From Neofusicoccum parvum (Eukaryota; Ascomycota; Dothideomycetes; Botryosphaeriales; Botryosphaeriaceae): DNA of 64,000 nucleotides. Numbering within the stretch: the first letter of the stretch is position 1; the number at the start of each line of letters is the position of its first letter. The notes under the pieces were generated by a model, which made no database searches, was not told where the DNA came from, and saw only the letters and a list, made by a program, of their open reading frames with translations. The stretch lies in the NCBI GenBank assembly GCA_020912385.1, contig CP087215.1, positions 558,001 to 622,000 on the forward strand, written 5' to 3'. Below are positions 10,411-21,771 of this stretch, in pieces. A program made the translations under genes and the position numbers.

Positions 10411-11090
10411 ACGTGGAGTCAGCGTAGAAGCAAGATCGCCTCATTGTAGTCGTCGGCAATTAGCCGCTAGAAGCGCTCGACTTGCGGGGCAAGAGACTGG
10501 CAAGTTGCCGTGACGCATGCCTTGCCTTCACTCGCACACATGGAGCGAGGACGGGCCCTGTCATAGCCGAGCCTGCGGGCGATGCACGAGGTACAGTGTA
10601 CACTCATGTTATACTCTATAAACTCTGTGTGAGTTGGTAGAATGCGACCTGTCTCCGTTGGCTGTAGATGTTTGTCCGGTCGTTGTAGCGCCGAGTTTCA
10701 GTCTGAGCACGAGTATGGTTGGTTAAAGACTTGGACTTGTGTCGCCCAGTTTGAAAAGGCTCTCTTCGGAGTCAGGTGCGTTCCTGGGTTGCTCGTGACC
10801 AGCAAATGACGGGGCTGTACTGTGGACAATGGCGCGTAGTTTGCGCGACGATGCTACTAGCTACTGCGGTAGTGGAAGAGGTCGTGTTGTGGCAAAAGCA
10901 GTGAGCCAGAACGAGAGTAAGTAAGATTGGAGGCGCTCACTGCTCATAGGGGAACGCTGACCGCCGAGACGTTGACACAGCAGAAAGCGCGGAATGTAAG
11001 CTCTTCGCCTAAATGAGGAATTCGAATGGAAAAATTACTACGTCTATCTGGTCAAATGCTCCAGCTTCCTATATAAACGCCCTTAATAGG
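10411..11090. other. Non-RIPped unique island, no gene seen
   Basis: Base composition returns to normal (CA and TG common) between two RIPped blocks with abrupt edges. I find no long open frame, RNA gene or repeat partner in the window. It may be a captured unique segment or the original locus interrupted by repeats. Confidence 0.4.
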
Positions 11091-11094
11091 TACT

Positions 11095-11225
11095 ATACTG
11101 CCGACTGACCAGCTGCGGTGCTCCTCAAGCCTCACGCAACCCCTAGTAAGTGCGCTTACACCGTTCTACCAACCGACCTACTACGGTGCTTTAGTCTCAC
11201 TTAACTAGTAGTAATTATAATACTA
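11095..11225 (+). repeat. Two tandem ~65-bp copies, the second RIPped
   Basis: ACCGACTGACCAGCTGCGGTG... at about 11,099 recurs as ACCAACCGACCTACTACGGTG... at about 11,169. Most differences are C/T or G/A, so the second copy has taken RIP-type changes. Confidence 0.5.
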
Positions 11226-12220
11226 GTATAAGTAGAAGAAGAACTATAAGAGTAGAAGTAATTATATATATCTACTTTTAAAATATCTAAATTATAAAAA
11301 CCTAGACTATAAAAAACTCTATTTTGGTAATAACTCTAGCTATAATATCTAGTCTAGAATAGGTAAAAATTAGGGTCCTCTCTCCTCTCTTTCTTTTATT
11401 AATTTCCTACTAAATTACCCTAATACTTCTTTCCCTATTTCCTTAGTTAATTTCCTACTTAAAAAGTAAATAGTTTAGCGTATTTAGTCTAAGCTATAAT
11501 AGTAGAAAGAGATAACCTCTATTCTAGCTAATTAATCTCTCTAAACCCTCTTAGTTAGTGCTTTTAAAATATTTATCTATAATAGTCTTAGACTCTATAT
11601 AGATATTAAATATAAATAAATAAATAAGTAGAAGAAGAGTAGTAGTATTAGTAGTAGTATAATACCCGTACAAGTAGAAGAAGGGTAGAGGCGTTAGTAG
11701 CTATAAAGTAGCTGGGTATAAGCCTACTAGTAGCTAGATAAAGCTAGAATAGTGCCTAGTAAGAGCGTGAAAGGCGTGGATGTCTAGGGGTATTGGGTTA
11801 CTATAAGGCGGCCTGTTAATAGTAAAATTTCTATCTCTTCCTTATAAAAAGATAGTAGCTTAATTAATAATTTTAATCCTTCTTTCTCTTTACTTCTAGA
11901 CCTATTTTACTTCTTCTAGTATATACTATATCTAGGATATAGTAATAAATTATTTATTCTATAGAATTCTTATATAAAAACTATAAACATCTGTTTAAAA
12001 GCCCTCTATTCTTAGGGAATAAAGTCTAAACAACTAGATCTAGTCTAGAATATACCCTAGACTATATAATAAAAATAGACTAAAATCCCTCTAGTTCTAG
12101 GAATTTAACTATTCAGGCCCTAGTTACTAGAATTATCGAATTCCTAAGATACCCTACTAGATATAATACTATAAAAGCTAGTATAAAAATCCACTATTTC
12201 TTTTACTTAGATATATATAG
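11226..12220. repeat. AT-rich RIP-degraded repeats
   Basis: Strongly TA-enriched, CA/TG-poor sequence with short AGTAGT/ATAA simple runs. It includes the arm at 11,380-11,575 inverted relative to 525-730. No coding frame. Confidence 0.5.
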
Positions 12221-12672
12221 TCTAACTATGAAAAACAAGAGGAGATGTGAAAACACTAGAGGGAACAGGGCCGAGGTATCGGCCGGCTTATTAATAACGA
12301 GGAGTACATTAGAGGCAAAAAAGAGCCACACATCATCCTTGGACCAGACCAGCCTTAACCCGCCTGTCCGTGGCGCCGGACCCGCCCGTCGCACCGCACA
12401 GCGCTCCCTAACGCATCCAACTCGACAAACTCGGTGTCCTAGTGGCGCTACGACCGCGTAATCCTGCGCGAGCCGGTCCGGCGAATCCGATTGCGAGCAT
12501 GGTACCGGTGCATAGATGGCGCAGGAGTTTACACACCTTTAGGCCGCAAGTAAGGCTACTTACTCAATAGGTCTTTATCACGGTAAAACTTTTTTACTCT
12601 TGTGTATTATTTTTTCTACATCCTAGTCTTTTTAATTTTGGTGGCTACGTCTCAGACTCAATATTGGTCCAT
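12221..12672. other. Transition from repeat block to genes, no gene supported
   Basis: Composition returns to normal at about 12,230. Short frames on both strands (12,203-12,461) overlap each other and lack any recognisable motif. The rest is 3' flank of the oxidoreductase gene, including T-rich sequence at 12,590-12,640. Confidence 0.4.
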
Positions 12673-14082
12673 TTATGCCACCGCAAGGAATTCTCGACCC
12701 AACTGCATGTAGTTCCAGCAAACTATATCGTCGTTAGCAAGCAACCCCCATTGCACAGAGGATCCAAACTTACTCTGGTGCCCCAAGTCCTGGCCAAAAT
12801 AGCTCTTCAACAGATGCTCTCCATCGTCAGTTCCCTCGTCAGGATCATAGACTACGGCTTTCTTTCCAACAGCGAGCCCGATCATTGGCGGAATCTCGCC
12901 AAGCTCCTTGAACGAGGGCTCGTTTCCATAGACCTCCTTGAGCAGCTGCTGGTGGATGTTCTGCGCCGTGTACTGGCCCATGTGCATCGCCGCACCGCAG
13001 CGCTTGATGCCAGACCACTTCACAATGTCGCCAGCGGCGTAGTGGAACTCGGCGTTGGGCACAAGATCCTGGAACCTCAGGCTGGCGTGGACTTTGACGT
13101 AGCCGTCGGGATCGAGGATGGCGGGCGGAAGATACGAAGAGGTGGGCACGCTCTTGGAGATTGCGTTGATGACCTGGCCGGTCGCCAGGTGCGAGCCGTC
13201 GGACAGCGTGAGATCGAAGCCGGACGGGGTCTCGGCCGTGGCGGTCACTCTGCGGCCCAGAACGGTTTCCACGCCGGCCTCGTGGAGGACGGCAAGAGCA
13301 CGGTCCTTGAAGTCGTCCGGTAGCGGCTCCGAGGAGAGGAGCTTGTCCCGCGAGTGGACAAGCGTGACCTTCTGGGCCGGGTAAACCAGCTTGAGCTCGG
13401 CGGCCATCTCAATGCCCACGGCGCCTGTATGACTCGAGTGTCAGAGAAAAAACGGCGTCCCAGGCCAAGCCGCCCCACATACCTCCGCCGATGACGACAA
13501 CGCCGTCGCGGGCGTCCTTTAGCTTCTGGATGTGGCTGCCGACCTCCGCGAGATACGAGGCCTTGTCCAGCGACTGCGGCACCACCGGCCAGGCGCGCTT
13601 CAGGCCGGAGCCCACGACGAGGTAGTCGTAGCGCTCCTCCACGTGGTCCTTGGACGCCGACGGGGCAATGACCGCCGTCTTCTTCTCGCAGTCGACCGAG
13701 ACGACGCTGCCGTGCAGGTGGCGCACGCCGGGCGCCCTTAGCGCCGTCACGTCGTCGTCAAACCTGGCCCAGGCCTTGGGCGCAAACTCGTCGGACGCGT
13801 GGGCGAGCGGGGTGGAGATCAGATGCACTGGAGGCTGCACGTGAGTACGCTGAGAGCTCGCCGCCGGGCTGGAGACGTACAGAATCCATCGCGCTCGTCG
13901 ACCAGGGTGATCTCGACGGGGATCTTCTGCGCCGGGGGCGGCGTGTCGGGGTAGAAGCGCGCGGGCTTGCCGTGGCACAGGTCCAGCAGGTTGAGCGCAG
14001 CAGAGAGCCCGGCATAGGAGCCGCCGATGACGAGAACGCGGAAGGGCGGGCGGATGCCGTTTGCGCCTGTGCTGGCCGACAT
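12673..14082 (-). CDS. AIF/AMID-like FAD-dependent NAD(P)H oxidoreductase
   Basis: Predicted to transfer electrons from NAD(P)H through FAD to a quinone or similar acceptor, as in the AIF/AMID (FSP1, yeast Aif1) family. Proposed exons on the minus strand: 13,881-14,082, 13,483-13,827 and 12,673-13,424 (432 aa, the usual family length). Introns of 53 and 58 bp have GTACGT and GTATGT donors. The FAD-binding motif is VLVIGGSYAGLSAAL near residue 15. After the first intron the frame continues DGFLHLISTPLAHASDEF, typical of the family. The NAD(P)-binding motif VVIGGGAVGIEMAAEL is formed across the second splice. The C-terminal half has AAGDIVKWSGIKRCGAAMH. No signal peptide or membrane segment is seen, so the protein is cytosolic or membrane-peripheral. 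It is the first gene beyond the repeat block. Confidence 0.85.
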
Positions 14083-14330
14083 GGTAAGCGGGCGAGATCG
14101 AGTATCTGGCGGACGAGCAGGACGCAGCGCACCTCCAGCTCAATACATATGCTCAGACGGCCCCGGTCCGCGGAGCCCACGACAGATCCGCATGGGCTGC
14201 GCGGTGATCCAGCGTGGACGGAGCACCAGTGCCCCGATGTCGGGTGGATGCGAGAGGCCGACACGGGGCGCCATGTGCCCCGGGACGGCAGGATTGTCGG
14301 CTGCAGTGCCAATAAAGTTATCAGATGGTG

Positions 14331-15435
14331 CTACTGCGGGTAATAATCAGATGGAGCCAGGCAAGGGAGAGAGGGCGACTCGGCACTGGAAACGAGCTGG
14401 TGGGGCTGTTGGCCAGCGCAGCCGAGCTGCCACACGCACTGTTTGTCTGCACTGCGCCTCGGCACATGGGCCACGTCTGATCCCTGCGAGATCTCGCTGC
14501 GGGTTGCAAAGGAAGCGGAGGTGTAAGAAACAGTGCTGTCTCGAGCCCGCATTTTTGAGACTGGGCTGCAACAGCGCCGCTCACATGCCGCCGAGTGACA
14601 AATGCGCTCGCCCCAGAAGCAGATTTCGGCCAAGTTCAGCTTGAGGGAGACGACATCTGGCTCAGCAACGCCATCGACCTCCTGCCGAGGCGTGTCCTGG
14701 ATGCTGTTCACGATGAACCCCCACAACACATCATCCGACGTCCTCGCTAAAAGCAAGCCTGCCTTGTACTTTAGCGTGACAGTTGCAGTCTTGTCTTGGC
14801 TGGTGGGCACAGAGACCACAAGCGGCTCTTGGGCCATCATCTTCTCCCTGCGTGCCGGCGCACTGTTGTCACCGAAGCCCACGGTCAACAGCCTCGGAAC
14901 GTTCTCGTAGCCGCCTGCAGGCTTGTTGGTGTGAATGCCATTCTGCAGTGTCTCCTTCCATTCGAACTTCGGATCCTTCGCGATTATGGTGACGATGCCT
15001 GGGCTTCTGCCGGTGGATGGTTGTGTGCCCATGCATGTGAGAAGGCAAAGTGGTTGCCGGTCAGCCAGTACCAAACCGTCATCAAGGAACCAGCTTGGCC
15101 CCATCGATCCTCCAAAAAGGCCATGAGGTCCCTCTTGACAACCGAGTCATTGTTGGAGAGTAGTTCCGCCCGAACAGGGTCAGCATGCTCCCTGGTTCTG
15201 GGTCCGGGTCCATGTGGAAATGGAGCTTCGCTCCGCGGGAAGTACATGTCATGAGAATCATCGACTCCACAGGCACGCAACAACGAATGGGTCGCTGCAA
15301 TCAGAACCGTAAGACCTAGATACCGAACATCACCAGTGCAGGGTACTTCTCACCTTGGTTGGCTTCTTCAACGGTGAACTCTTTTCGCATCACCTCGCGT
15401 GCGTACGCAATCCTGTCTGGTAACGGATGCTCCAT
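14331..15435 (-). CDS. Unknown multi-exon protein
   Basis: I do not recognise the product. The start is the ATG at 15,433-15,435 (MEHPLPDRIAYAREVMRKEF). A clear 59-bp intron at 15,295-15,353 joins EEANQ to ATHSLLRACGVDDSHDMYFP. The second exon runs to about 15,010-15,090. A different frame then continues (IVTIIAKDPKFEWKETLQ... to DVVSLKLNLAEICFWG), so another intron or a frameshift lies near 15,000-15,090; I could not fix its ends. The 3' end is also uncertain: the frame is open to 14,331, but the last 90 codons are low quality and could be UTR. No transmembrane segment or catalytic motif is visible. Confidence 0.45.
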
Positions 15436-15950
15436 CTTGTCCTTGTCGGTGTGCGTCTGTTGTGAGGTGCGGAGTGCTGGCAAAAGCTCGAGTCTTTGGT
15501 ATCGTTGCAACGCACGGGATGATGGCTATGACACGCAGAGTGGGGGTTCGAAGGTAGTGATGATGCCAGACGCTGGTGGAAACGCTGGAGGGTGGAGAAA
15601 TCTCTAATGAGGGCGCTACGTCGGGCGCCGACCGTGGAGTGCTAGGTGCTGATGGAAAGGTCGCGGCGGGCGAGGCTGGCCACGAGACGCAACGCTGGGC
15701 GCTGACGGGAAGGCCGCGGTGGGTGAGGCGGGTGGAGTCGGGTGCTGGCCGGCAGTGCCAGGTGCTGGTAGAGTCGTTGGATGATGGAAGCAAGGTGAGG
15801 CTGGAAAAGCTGACTTGAACGCTGTGCTTGCGAGATTTTGTTAAGGCTGTGCAGCACTACTACCGTAAATTGCCGTGCAACAGACTCTACATCTGTACTG
15901 GACATTTTGAAGCCTCTACGCCCTCTACGGCCTGCTCGTACATTCCAACA

Positions 15951-17276
15951 CTATATTACTATCTCGCACTTAACCTTCTTCATCAGCCAACTCATTTGCT
16001 GTCGGTGTATAGGATTAATCAAAGCATAGATGTTCTCAACAATAGCCTTTCCGAGTCCTTGAAGCCACCAGATGCTGTGTAAACGCTCAAGCAACACACC
16101 AAAATAGGCGAAGACGAGTAACGCGAACGAATTGCGGCCTCGTAATAGACTTACAAAGTCATTGGACACGAGGCTGGGAAAGCAAAATACTGCACGTACG
16201 GCATCTCTCCCCAGACCGAGGTTATTGGCGAGTAGATAGCTTTTTGCTAGCTCGTCTACAGCATCCAAGATGATATTAAGCGTGGTAGGTTCTGTTCCCA
16301 ATTCGTGCACGATATATCTTCGTAGCACACGGAGTGGCTCTTCTTCTGGATACGAAGGATGTAGCCCAGAGCGCCATGTCGGGACACTGTTGGCCTCGTA
16401 CTTGATCATGGGCCAAATGGGGGATTTAACGAGCCACTGGTGCGCAGAACCAAAGATAATACCAACACCCCGGAGATGGGTCAGCCAATCAAACAAGCAG
16501 CTTTTCAGCTCTGGGCCTGTTTCTGGATAGACTTTCCGTGGGAGATCCCCGTGGGATGTCAGGATTGGCGCGCGGGGTCCTAGGCCGAGAGAGATAATCG
16601 TCGTGAACGCGGTGAAACAGTAGAGTGCAGAGCAGTTCTCGTGGTCCATATGCGGCATCATTTGAGCAGAGGCTCGGATTCCGATGTTGTGGTGTTCGAT
16701 AGCCCTGAGAAGAAGGTGACCCCTGCCATGCTGGTAAGAGGCCATGTGCAGTGCGGATGTCGCAAGTACTGCGCGCATCAGGAACTCTTTTCGACAAGCA
16801 AGCCTTAGAACCTCGCCCTCCATGATTCTCAATGCATGCTCATCTCCGCCAGTAACTGTTGAATACGTTACGGAAACAAAATGATGGAGCAGTTCCAGGT
16901 CTTCAAGCTTAAGATGGCTGAATTCCTACACCGTGGAGAGAGATTTATTAGCGAAACTCTACAGACAGCCTGGCTGGATGCTTCGTTACTCACTCCAAGG
17001 TCCGTAGACATACCACTACTGATGGAAGTACTCTGAGTTGTGACCAAAGTCGATTCCGGCGAGGGTCCTACCTGCACGAAGCGGCACGGAAGCGAGCGCT
17101 TGGTACAATTCAGGCAGGTTGGCTTTCTCTCGTCGCACTGTCCACGTCAGCTTCTGTGGAGGGTGTGCCCATCGGATAGCGGCAGCCGCACCTACCTTGA
17201 CCTTCCGCTGCTTACATGTACTACATCCTGTTTTCTTTTTTTGATGTGGCCTCCGAATTCTTGCTGGCGTCTCCAT
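15951..17276 (-). CDS. Zn(2)-Cys(6) fungal transcription factor (UPC2-like type)
   Basis: Nuclear DNA-binding regulator. Proposed exons: 17,196-17,276, 16,994-17,137 and 15,951-16,925 (399 aa). The first intron (58 bp) interrupts the zinc cluster; once joined it reads GCSTCKQRKVK then CDERKPTCLNC...SLPC, giving CX2CX6CX5CX2CX6C. The second intron (68 bp) is followed by EFSHLKLEDLELLHHF, a stretch common in sterol-regulator-like fungal factors. The rest is an all-helical, Leu-rich fungal-specific regulatory domain. A basic N-terminus (RRPHQKKK) serves as nuclear signal. It is transcribed divergently from the tannase gene, with about 620 bp between start codons, so a regulatory link is possible but not shown. 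Confidence 0.88.
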
Positions 17277-17826
17277 GCTGTCGATCGCGGAACGGGATTA
17301 AAACTACGAAAGAGCGGTACGAGTCTCGGGACCGCAGTATTTAACCGATTTTCGAGCTGGCCAAGGTTCTAGCAAGAAATTAATTAATCTGCTGCGCTTC
17401 GCCTCGTATCTTCCCTTACGTGACGCACGGATAGGCTGGGCTTCGTTTAGAAAAGGCGGTACGAAGCAGGAATGTCGGCGCTAGTACCTATTTGTTGAAA
17501 TCGCAAAGACCCACCGAAACGGCTAACCAAATCGGTGTCAAAATTGAGATGACCGTGTGCTTCCCCGCTATACACGACAGGACCGGAGTGGTATACTCAG
17601 CTCTTAGCTTGCAACCAAGCTTCGTGGTGCCCAATAACGCGGCCGGATTTAATAGGCACCTACGTCGAGCCTGCTTTGCCCGTGCTTGGCGTCTTCGTAT
17701 CCCTTGGGAAGAGACGCTTTCGAATGCTTCTTGGACTACGAACACGGGTCACCGTGGCCAAGCTGGCATCTGAGATTCCTATAGACGCACGACTTAGGGG
17801 TGTCGCACCTTGAACCCAGCATCACG

Positions 17827-17833
17827 TATAAAT
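17827..17833 (+). promoter_or_regulatory. TATA box of the tannase gene
   Basis: TATAAAT sits 62 nt before the ATG at 17,895 and overlaps an upstream in-frame ATG at 17,832. If it is the TATA box, transcription starts after 17,832, which favours 17,895 as the real start. Confidence 0.5.
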
Positions 17834-17894
17834 GGCAAGCATGTCCTACTACGACCTAACCATAAAAATCTTCACAAGAATTCTTGCCCACACA

Positions 17895-19484
17895 ATGGCT
17901 CCTATTGTTTCTGTCCTGTTGCTCTTTGCAGGTTTCATTCATTCTACACTCGCAAACGTCCTCCCACAGTGTTCTCACCGTGCTATCAACGAACTCATTC
18001 CACCCACTGCAACCATCAATTACGTCCGCTATGTACCGAGAAACAGCTCATTCGGCGATGCAGCCGCGCTTGGGAATGCGACAGGGCTTCCAGAAGGCTG
18101 TGCCATAGGAATCAACGTACTGTCTTCGAATACCTCGTCCTACAACTTCGCGCTGTTCCTTCCGAACATCTGGAACTCTCGATTCTTGGCGACTGGAAAC
18201 GGTGGTTACGGTGGATTCACGAACTGGGTATACATGGGCATGTTCTCGCAGTACGGGTTTGCTACGTTATCCACGGACACCGGGCATATTTCTGGAATTG
18301 GAGATACCTCTTGGGCCCTCAATGCGCCCGAGCGAGTTGTCGACTGGGGTTATCGCGCCATGCATGGTTCGGTTGATCTTGGCAAGAAGGTGGTCCAGGC
18401 CTATTATGGCAATCGGATCAACTACTCGTACTATGCAGCCTGCTCGACTGGCGGAAGGCAAGGCCTGAAGGAAGTTCAAGAATACCCTGAAGACTTCGAT
18501 GGAGTTCTCGTCGCCGCGCCGGCGTGGCTGCTGACGCGTCTACCTGCGTTGGCCATACAACTCGCCAACCTCAACTTGCCCTCAGATGATCCGAAACATA
18601 TCCCAGCCGACATGTTCTCCACAATCACCAGCGAAATTCTCAAGCAGTGCGATGGCCAGGACGGCGTCGTCGATTCGATAATCATGGATCCAGGAAGCTG
18701 TCGATTCAGGCCAGAATCACTTCTCTGTACAACAAGGAGCAGCGCGGCAGACTGCCTCACTCCACCACAGCTGAAGACGCTTTATCGTTTGCTGGAAGAC
18801 GAAATCCAAGTTGACCAAGTTTCCGTCCTCCCGGCTCTAGCTCTTGGTGCCGATCTTTCCTCGACCGCTGGCGTTACCGATGCACCGATGCCCATGGGGA
18901 TTGGATTCATACAGAACATGGTGATGAACAATACAGACTGGGATTGGGCTACCTACAACCTTGGAGACATCCAGCTCGCCGAGGAGGTCAATCCTGGTAA
19001 TGCCACCTCGGATAATTACGACCTATCAGCTTTTCGTGCCCGAGGTGGCAAACTCATCCATCTCCACGGACTTGCGGACCCAACCATCCCTCCAGGCCTC
19101 AGCGTATACTTCCGCGATCAGGTGCAGCAGACGATGAACTTCTCAGAGGCAGCCCTCAACCAATTTTATCGAATGTTCCTCATACCAGGATTGGAACACT
19201 GCTTTGGAAGCACTGCGGCTCCTTGGTATGTTGGCACGGAGCATCTCGAAGGAGCGAGTCATGGCGTACCTGGATATGAAGACCCAGACCACGATGCTAT
19301 ACTAGCGATGATGCTCTGGGTTGAAGACGGTGTGGCGCCCGATCGAATCATCGCGACCAAGTTTCAGAATGATGACGCGGCAGCGCGCGTAGAGAGACAG
19401 AGACCTCTATGCCCGTACCCACAGCAAGCTCGTTACAATGGTGGCCTGGTTGACGAACCAGCAAGTTGGGATTGTACTTATTAA
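17895..19484 (+). CDS. Secreted tannase/feruloyl esterase family protein
   Basis: Hydrolyses ester bonds of plant phenolics (gallate or ferulate esters) outside the cell. The gene has no intron. I choose ATG 17,895 (529 aa) because it gives a clean signal peptide (MAPIVSVLLLFAGFIHSTLA) and because the in-frame ATG at 17,832 lies inside the TATA box; the longer form would be 550 aa. The family catalytic set is present. The nucleophile motif CSTGGRQG is at about residues 183-190, with the Cys that pairs with a later Cys. The acid lies in HGLADPTIPP, and the His in LEHCFGS, whose Cys completes the CS-D-HC arrangement. Several N-glycosylation sequons are present. Tannases and feruloyl esterases of this family cannot be separated from sequence alone. 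It is divergent from a Zn2Cys6 gene. Confidence 0.9.
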   Translation: MAPIVSVLLLFAGFIHSTLANVLPQCSHRAINELIPPTATINYVRYVPRNSSFGDAAALGNATGLPEGCAIGINVLSSNTSSYNFALFLPNIWNSRFLATGNGGYGGFTNWVYMGMFSQYGFATLSTDTGHISGIGDTSWALNAPERVVDWGYRAMHGSVDLGKKVVQAYYGNRINYSYYAACSTGGRQGLKEVQEYPEDFDGVLVAAPAWLLTRLPALAIQLANLNLPSDDPKHIPADMFSTITSEILKQCDGQDGVVDSIIMDPGSCRFRPESLLCTTRSSAADCLTPPQLKTLYRLLEDEIQVDQVSVLPALALGADLSSTAGVTDAPMPMGIGFIQNMVMNNTDWDWATYNLGDIQLAEEVNPGNATSDNYDLSAFRARGGKLIHLHGLADPTIPPGLSVYFRDQVQQTMNFSEAALNQFYRMFLIPGLEHCFGSTAAPWYVGTEHLEGASHGVPGYEDPDHDAILAMMLWVEDGVAPDRIIATKFQNDDAAARVERQRPLCPYPQQARYNGGLVDEPASWDCTY

Positions 19485-20695
19485 TCACATTAACCTAGGA
19501 AATAGAGGGGAAAGTGCTGGATTAAGGAGAAGGTCGGACCTAGTGCAAGAAACGGCTATGACGAACCGCCCGTGACAACCCCAGTGGCTTAGCGACAACA
19601 ACACGGTCAGGATACCAAGACACTAAACCTGGCTATTAGAATACTAGCGGTTACGGCCTGCGGTCACACCTATTATCTCCTGTGTATATAGATCACACTC
19701 ATTTACAGTAGACAGGACCCCCGTGGTCAATTTTTTAATTGAGTATTGCCGTTCAGGTCATCCACAGTACCAATGATGATGCCGGACGAGTCCGGGACAG
19801 CACTTCGAAGAAGTTGTTCGGTGAACTGGGCATCTACGGCAAATGCTACGCATATGGAAACGTCGGACGACACAATCCTACTAGTATCTCCGAAAGCTCG
19901 TAACCATCTCGGTCTCCGGGGTTTGCCGCTCTGTTTCCCAGAGCATTGGAGTTGAACAGCGCAAGTTCCACATTCGAGTAGTCAACCATTGCTTGGGAAA
20001 GCTGATCCAGACGAATGTTGTCCACATTCAGGATGAGGTCGACTTCGCAGTTATATTTGTGGTGCGTTGAAGGCGTTGTCAAGGCGACGTTGGCCGTTGG
20101 CCATTGGCCATCCTTGGGACTCGTTGGGATCAGCCATGCAGGCAACAAGAGTGCTTGGAAACGCTGAGTCGGGCTTTGCCTCTTCGTCCTCCCTCTATTT
20201 ATCGCCTACACTTGGCGTCTTCGCAAGGTTTAGTAACTCTAGCGTTTGCCTTGCCTCCTCATCTTGGTATCTCTTTGACGCTCCGATCGAGTGCTTCTCG
20301 TCGTATTCTTCTTCCCTCTTTCTGCCCTCTTTCTCGCCTGAACTTGGCGGCAAACCCCCCTCAATAACCATCCACGCATATAGTGACTCACGCTCATGCC
20401 AAGTTATGGTTGGTAGGTCATTTTGTGCTACTATTTGCGATGAGTTCTACCCTCTCTAGGTTGGCGAAGGCGAGTGGGCGCCGCTGAACGCACTCGAATT
20501 TTTCGTAAATGTTCATTTTCACTGAGGTCGTGTATTCAAAGAACGGATTGTCACATTCATGATGCTTTCAAACGTTGGTATTCATGCAGCTGCCGCGTAT
20601 CGGCACGTTCGAGATAGTATCTTTGCCAGGGCTGTCGGAGGTGCTCGAGGCCTTCTGCATTCTTCCTGTACAATTGGCTTGCCAGGTACCGAGTA
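19485..20695. other. Gene-poor interval with possible minus-strand gene relics
   Basis: No convincing gene. On the minus strand, 19,846-20,148 is open and looks coding-like (VDLILNVDNIRLDQLSQAMVDY). A charged stretch lies at 20,200-20,460 (REEEYDEKHSIGASKRYQDEE). Frames are short and broken, so they may be remnants of one decayed gene. Confidence 0.25.
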
Positions 20696-21474
20696 GTGAT
20701 AGATTGCATTGGACCGATCCCGGCCGGCTTGTCGGAACGTGGATCTGCTTACGGTTTTGCCAAATACTTGAAGGGTAGCGCTTACATACACCAAGCGTTG
20801 ATACGTGTTCAAAATGCTCGCACTGTAGCCAGTGTTTTTAGCAAAAACATGAGCCAGCGCTCGAAGGATTGGAGGACCATCAAAAAGCTCCAAAAGGAGA
20901 AGTTTGAACAGCTCGATATCGATCTGGATGAAAAAGCCAAAGGGTGTGGCCAACGTCTGGATAGGATGCATGCCATCATTCGGTCAAGGCTGGAAGGGAA
21001 AAAGGTGGAGCTGGAAACCTCGTTCGAGGACGCATAGAGGCGCATACTGGGGCAGAGGAGACAGTCTGGGTATCAAGCAGCTGAAATTGGCCGGCTCAAG
21101 AATCAGGTTGCGGTACCGGCTGCGACTATTACGGAGCGGGAATCTGAGGGTTGCTGGCTCCAGCAGGAAGTTTGCAATGCAGAGGACGCTACAGTTGCTG
21201 CAGAGAAGCTCGTACAGGAGCTAAGGGACCACGCCCAGATCCAGGCTGAGAAGATCACGGATCAAGAGTCCAACATTCGCCAACTCAAGGAGCAAGTTAC
21301 TGCCCGAGCTGAAAAGCTAAGAATGCTCGACCAGGAGACAACGAGCACTGCTAATACCTAGACTGCGACGATCCAAGAGCAAAAGGCCGGAATTGACCGG
21401 CTCAAGCAGCAGACTGAAGAGGCAGCGAACAAAATCAGGATGGACAGCGGAGGATCTGTGTTGTCAACGTTGTA
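20696..21474 (+). pseudogene. Decayed coiled-coil protein gene
   Basis: A single frame can be followed from about 20,696 to the TAA at 21,472-21,474, broken only by TAG codons at 21,035 and 21,359. The readable protein is coiled-coil: KKLQKEKFEQLDIDLDEKAK, then RLKNQ, LVQELRDHAQIQAEKI, ESNIRQLKEQVTARAEKL and IDRLKQQTEEAANKI. Both stops would be Gln by one C-to-T change. No homologue family can be named. The stops may be RIP-type damage, or the gene may be a spent duplicate of a locus elsewhere. Confidence 0.55.
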
Positions 21475-21771
21475 AGAGTGCGCGGCGCGTAGGAGAATAT
21501 CGCAAAGTAAAATGATGCCTTAGCGAGGCCCGCGGCTTCTCTGTGTAGGTCCTTTGCCGGAAGAAGCCCACCAACGCCATCTCGTCCCTCTCATGCTCAA
21601 GCCTGGCCCTCCAGACACGTTGAGCTGGTGTGCCGTGAAATTTTTTTCTTTTTGTATTCATCTACCTCAGTCAATGACCCAGCTCCCTGCACGCCCCAGA
21701 ATTCACTGCCTACCAACATATGGCTCAACGATTCCTATGAGAATATGACATGCTCCACCGGTTGCTACTAT

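Noticed and set aside
12203..12461. Short ORFs at the edge of the repeat block
   Set aside because: Two overlapping antiparallel frames without motifs; most likely chance.
12664..13323. 219-codon plus-strand frame opposite the AIF-like gene
   Set aside because: Antisense to exon 3, which has clear NAD-domain motifs on the minus strand.
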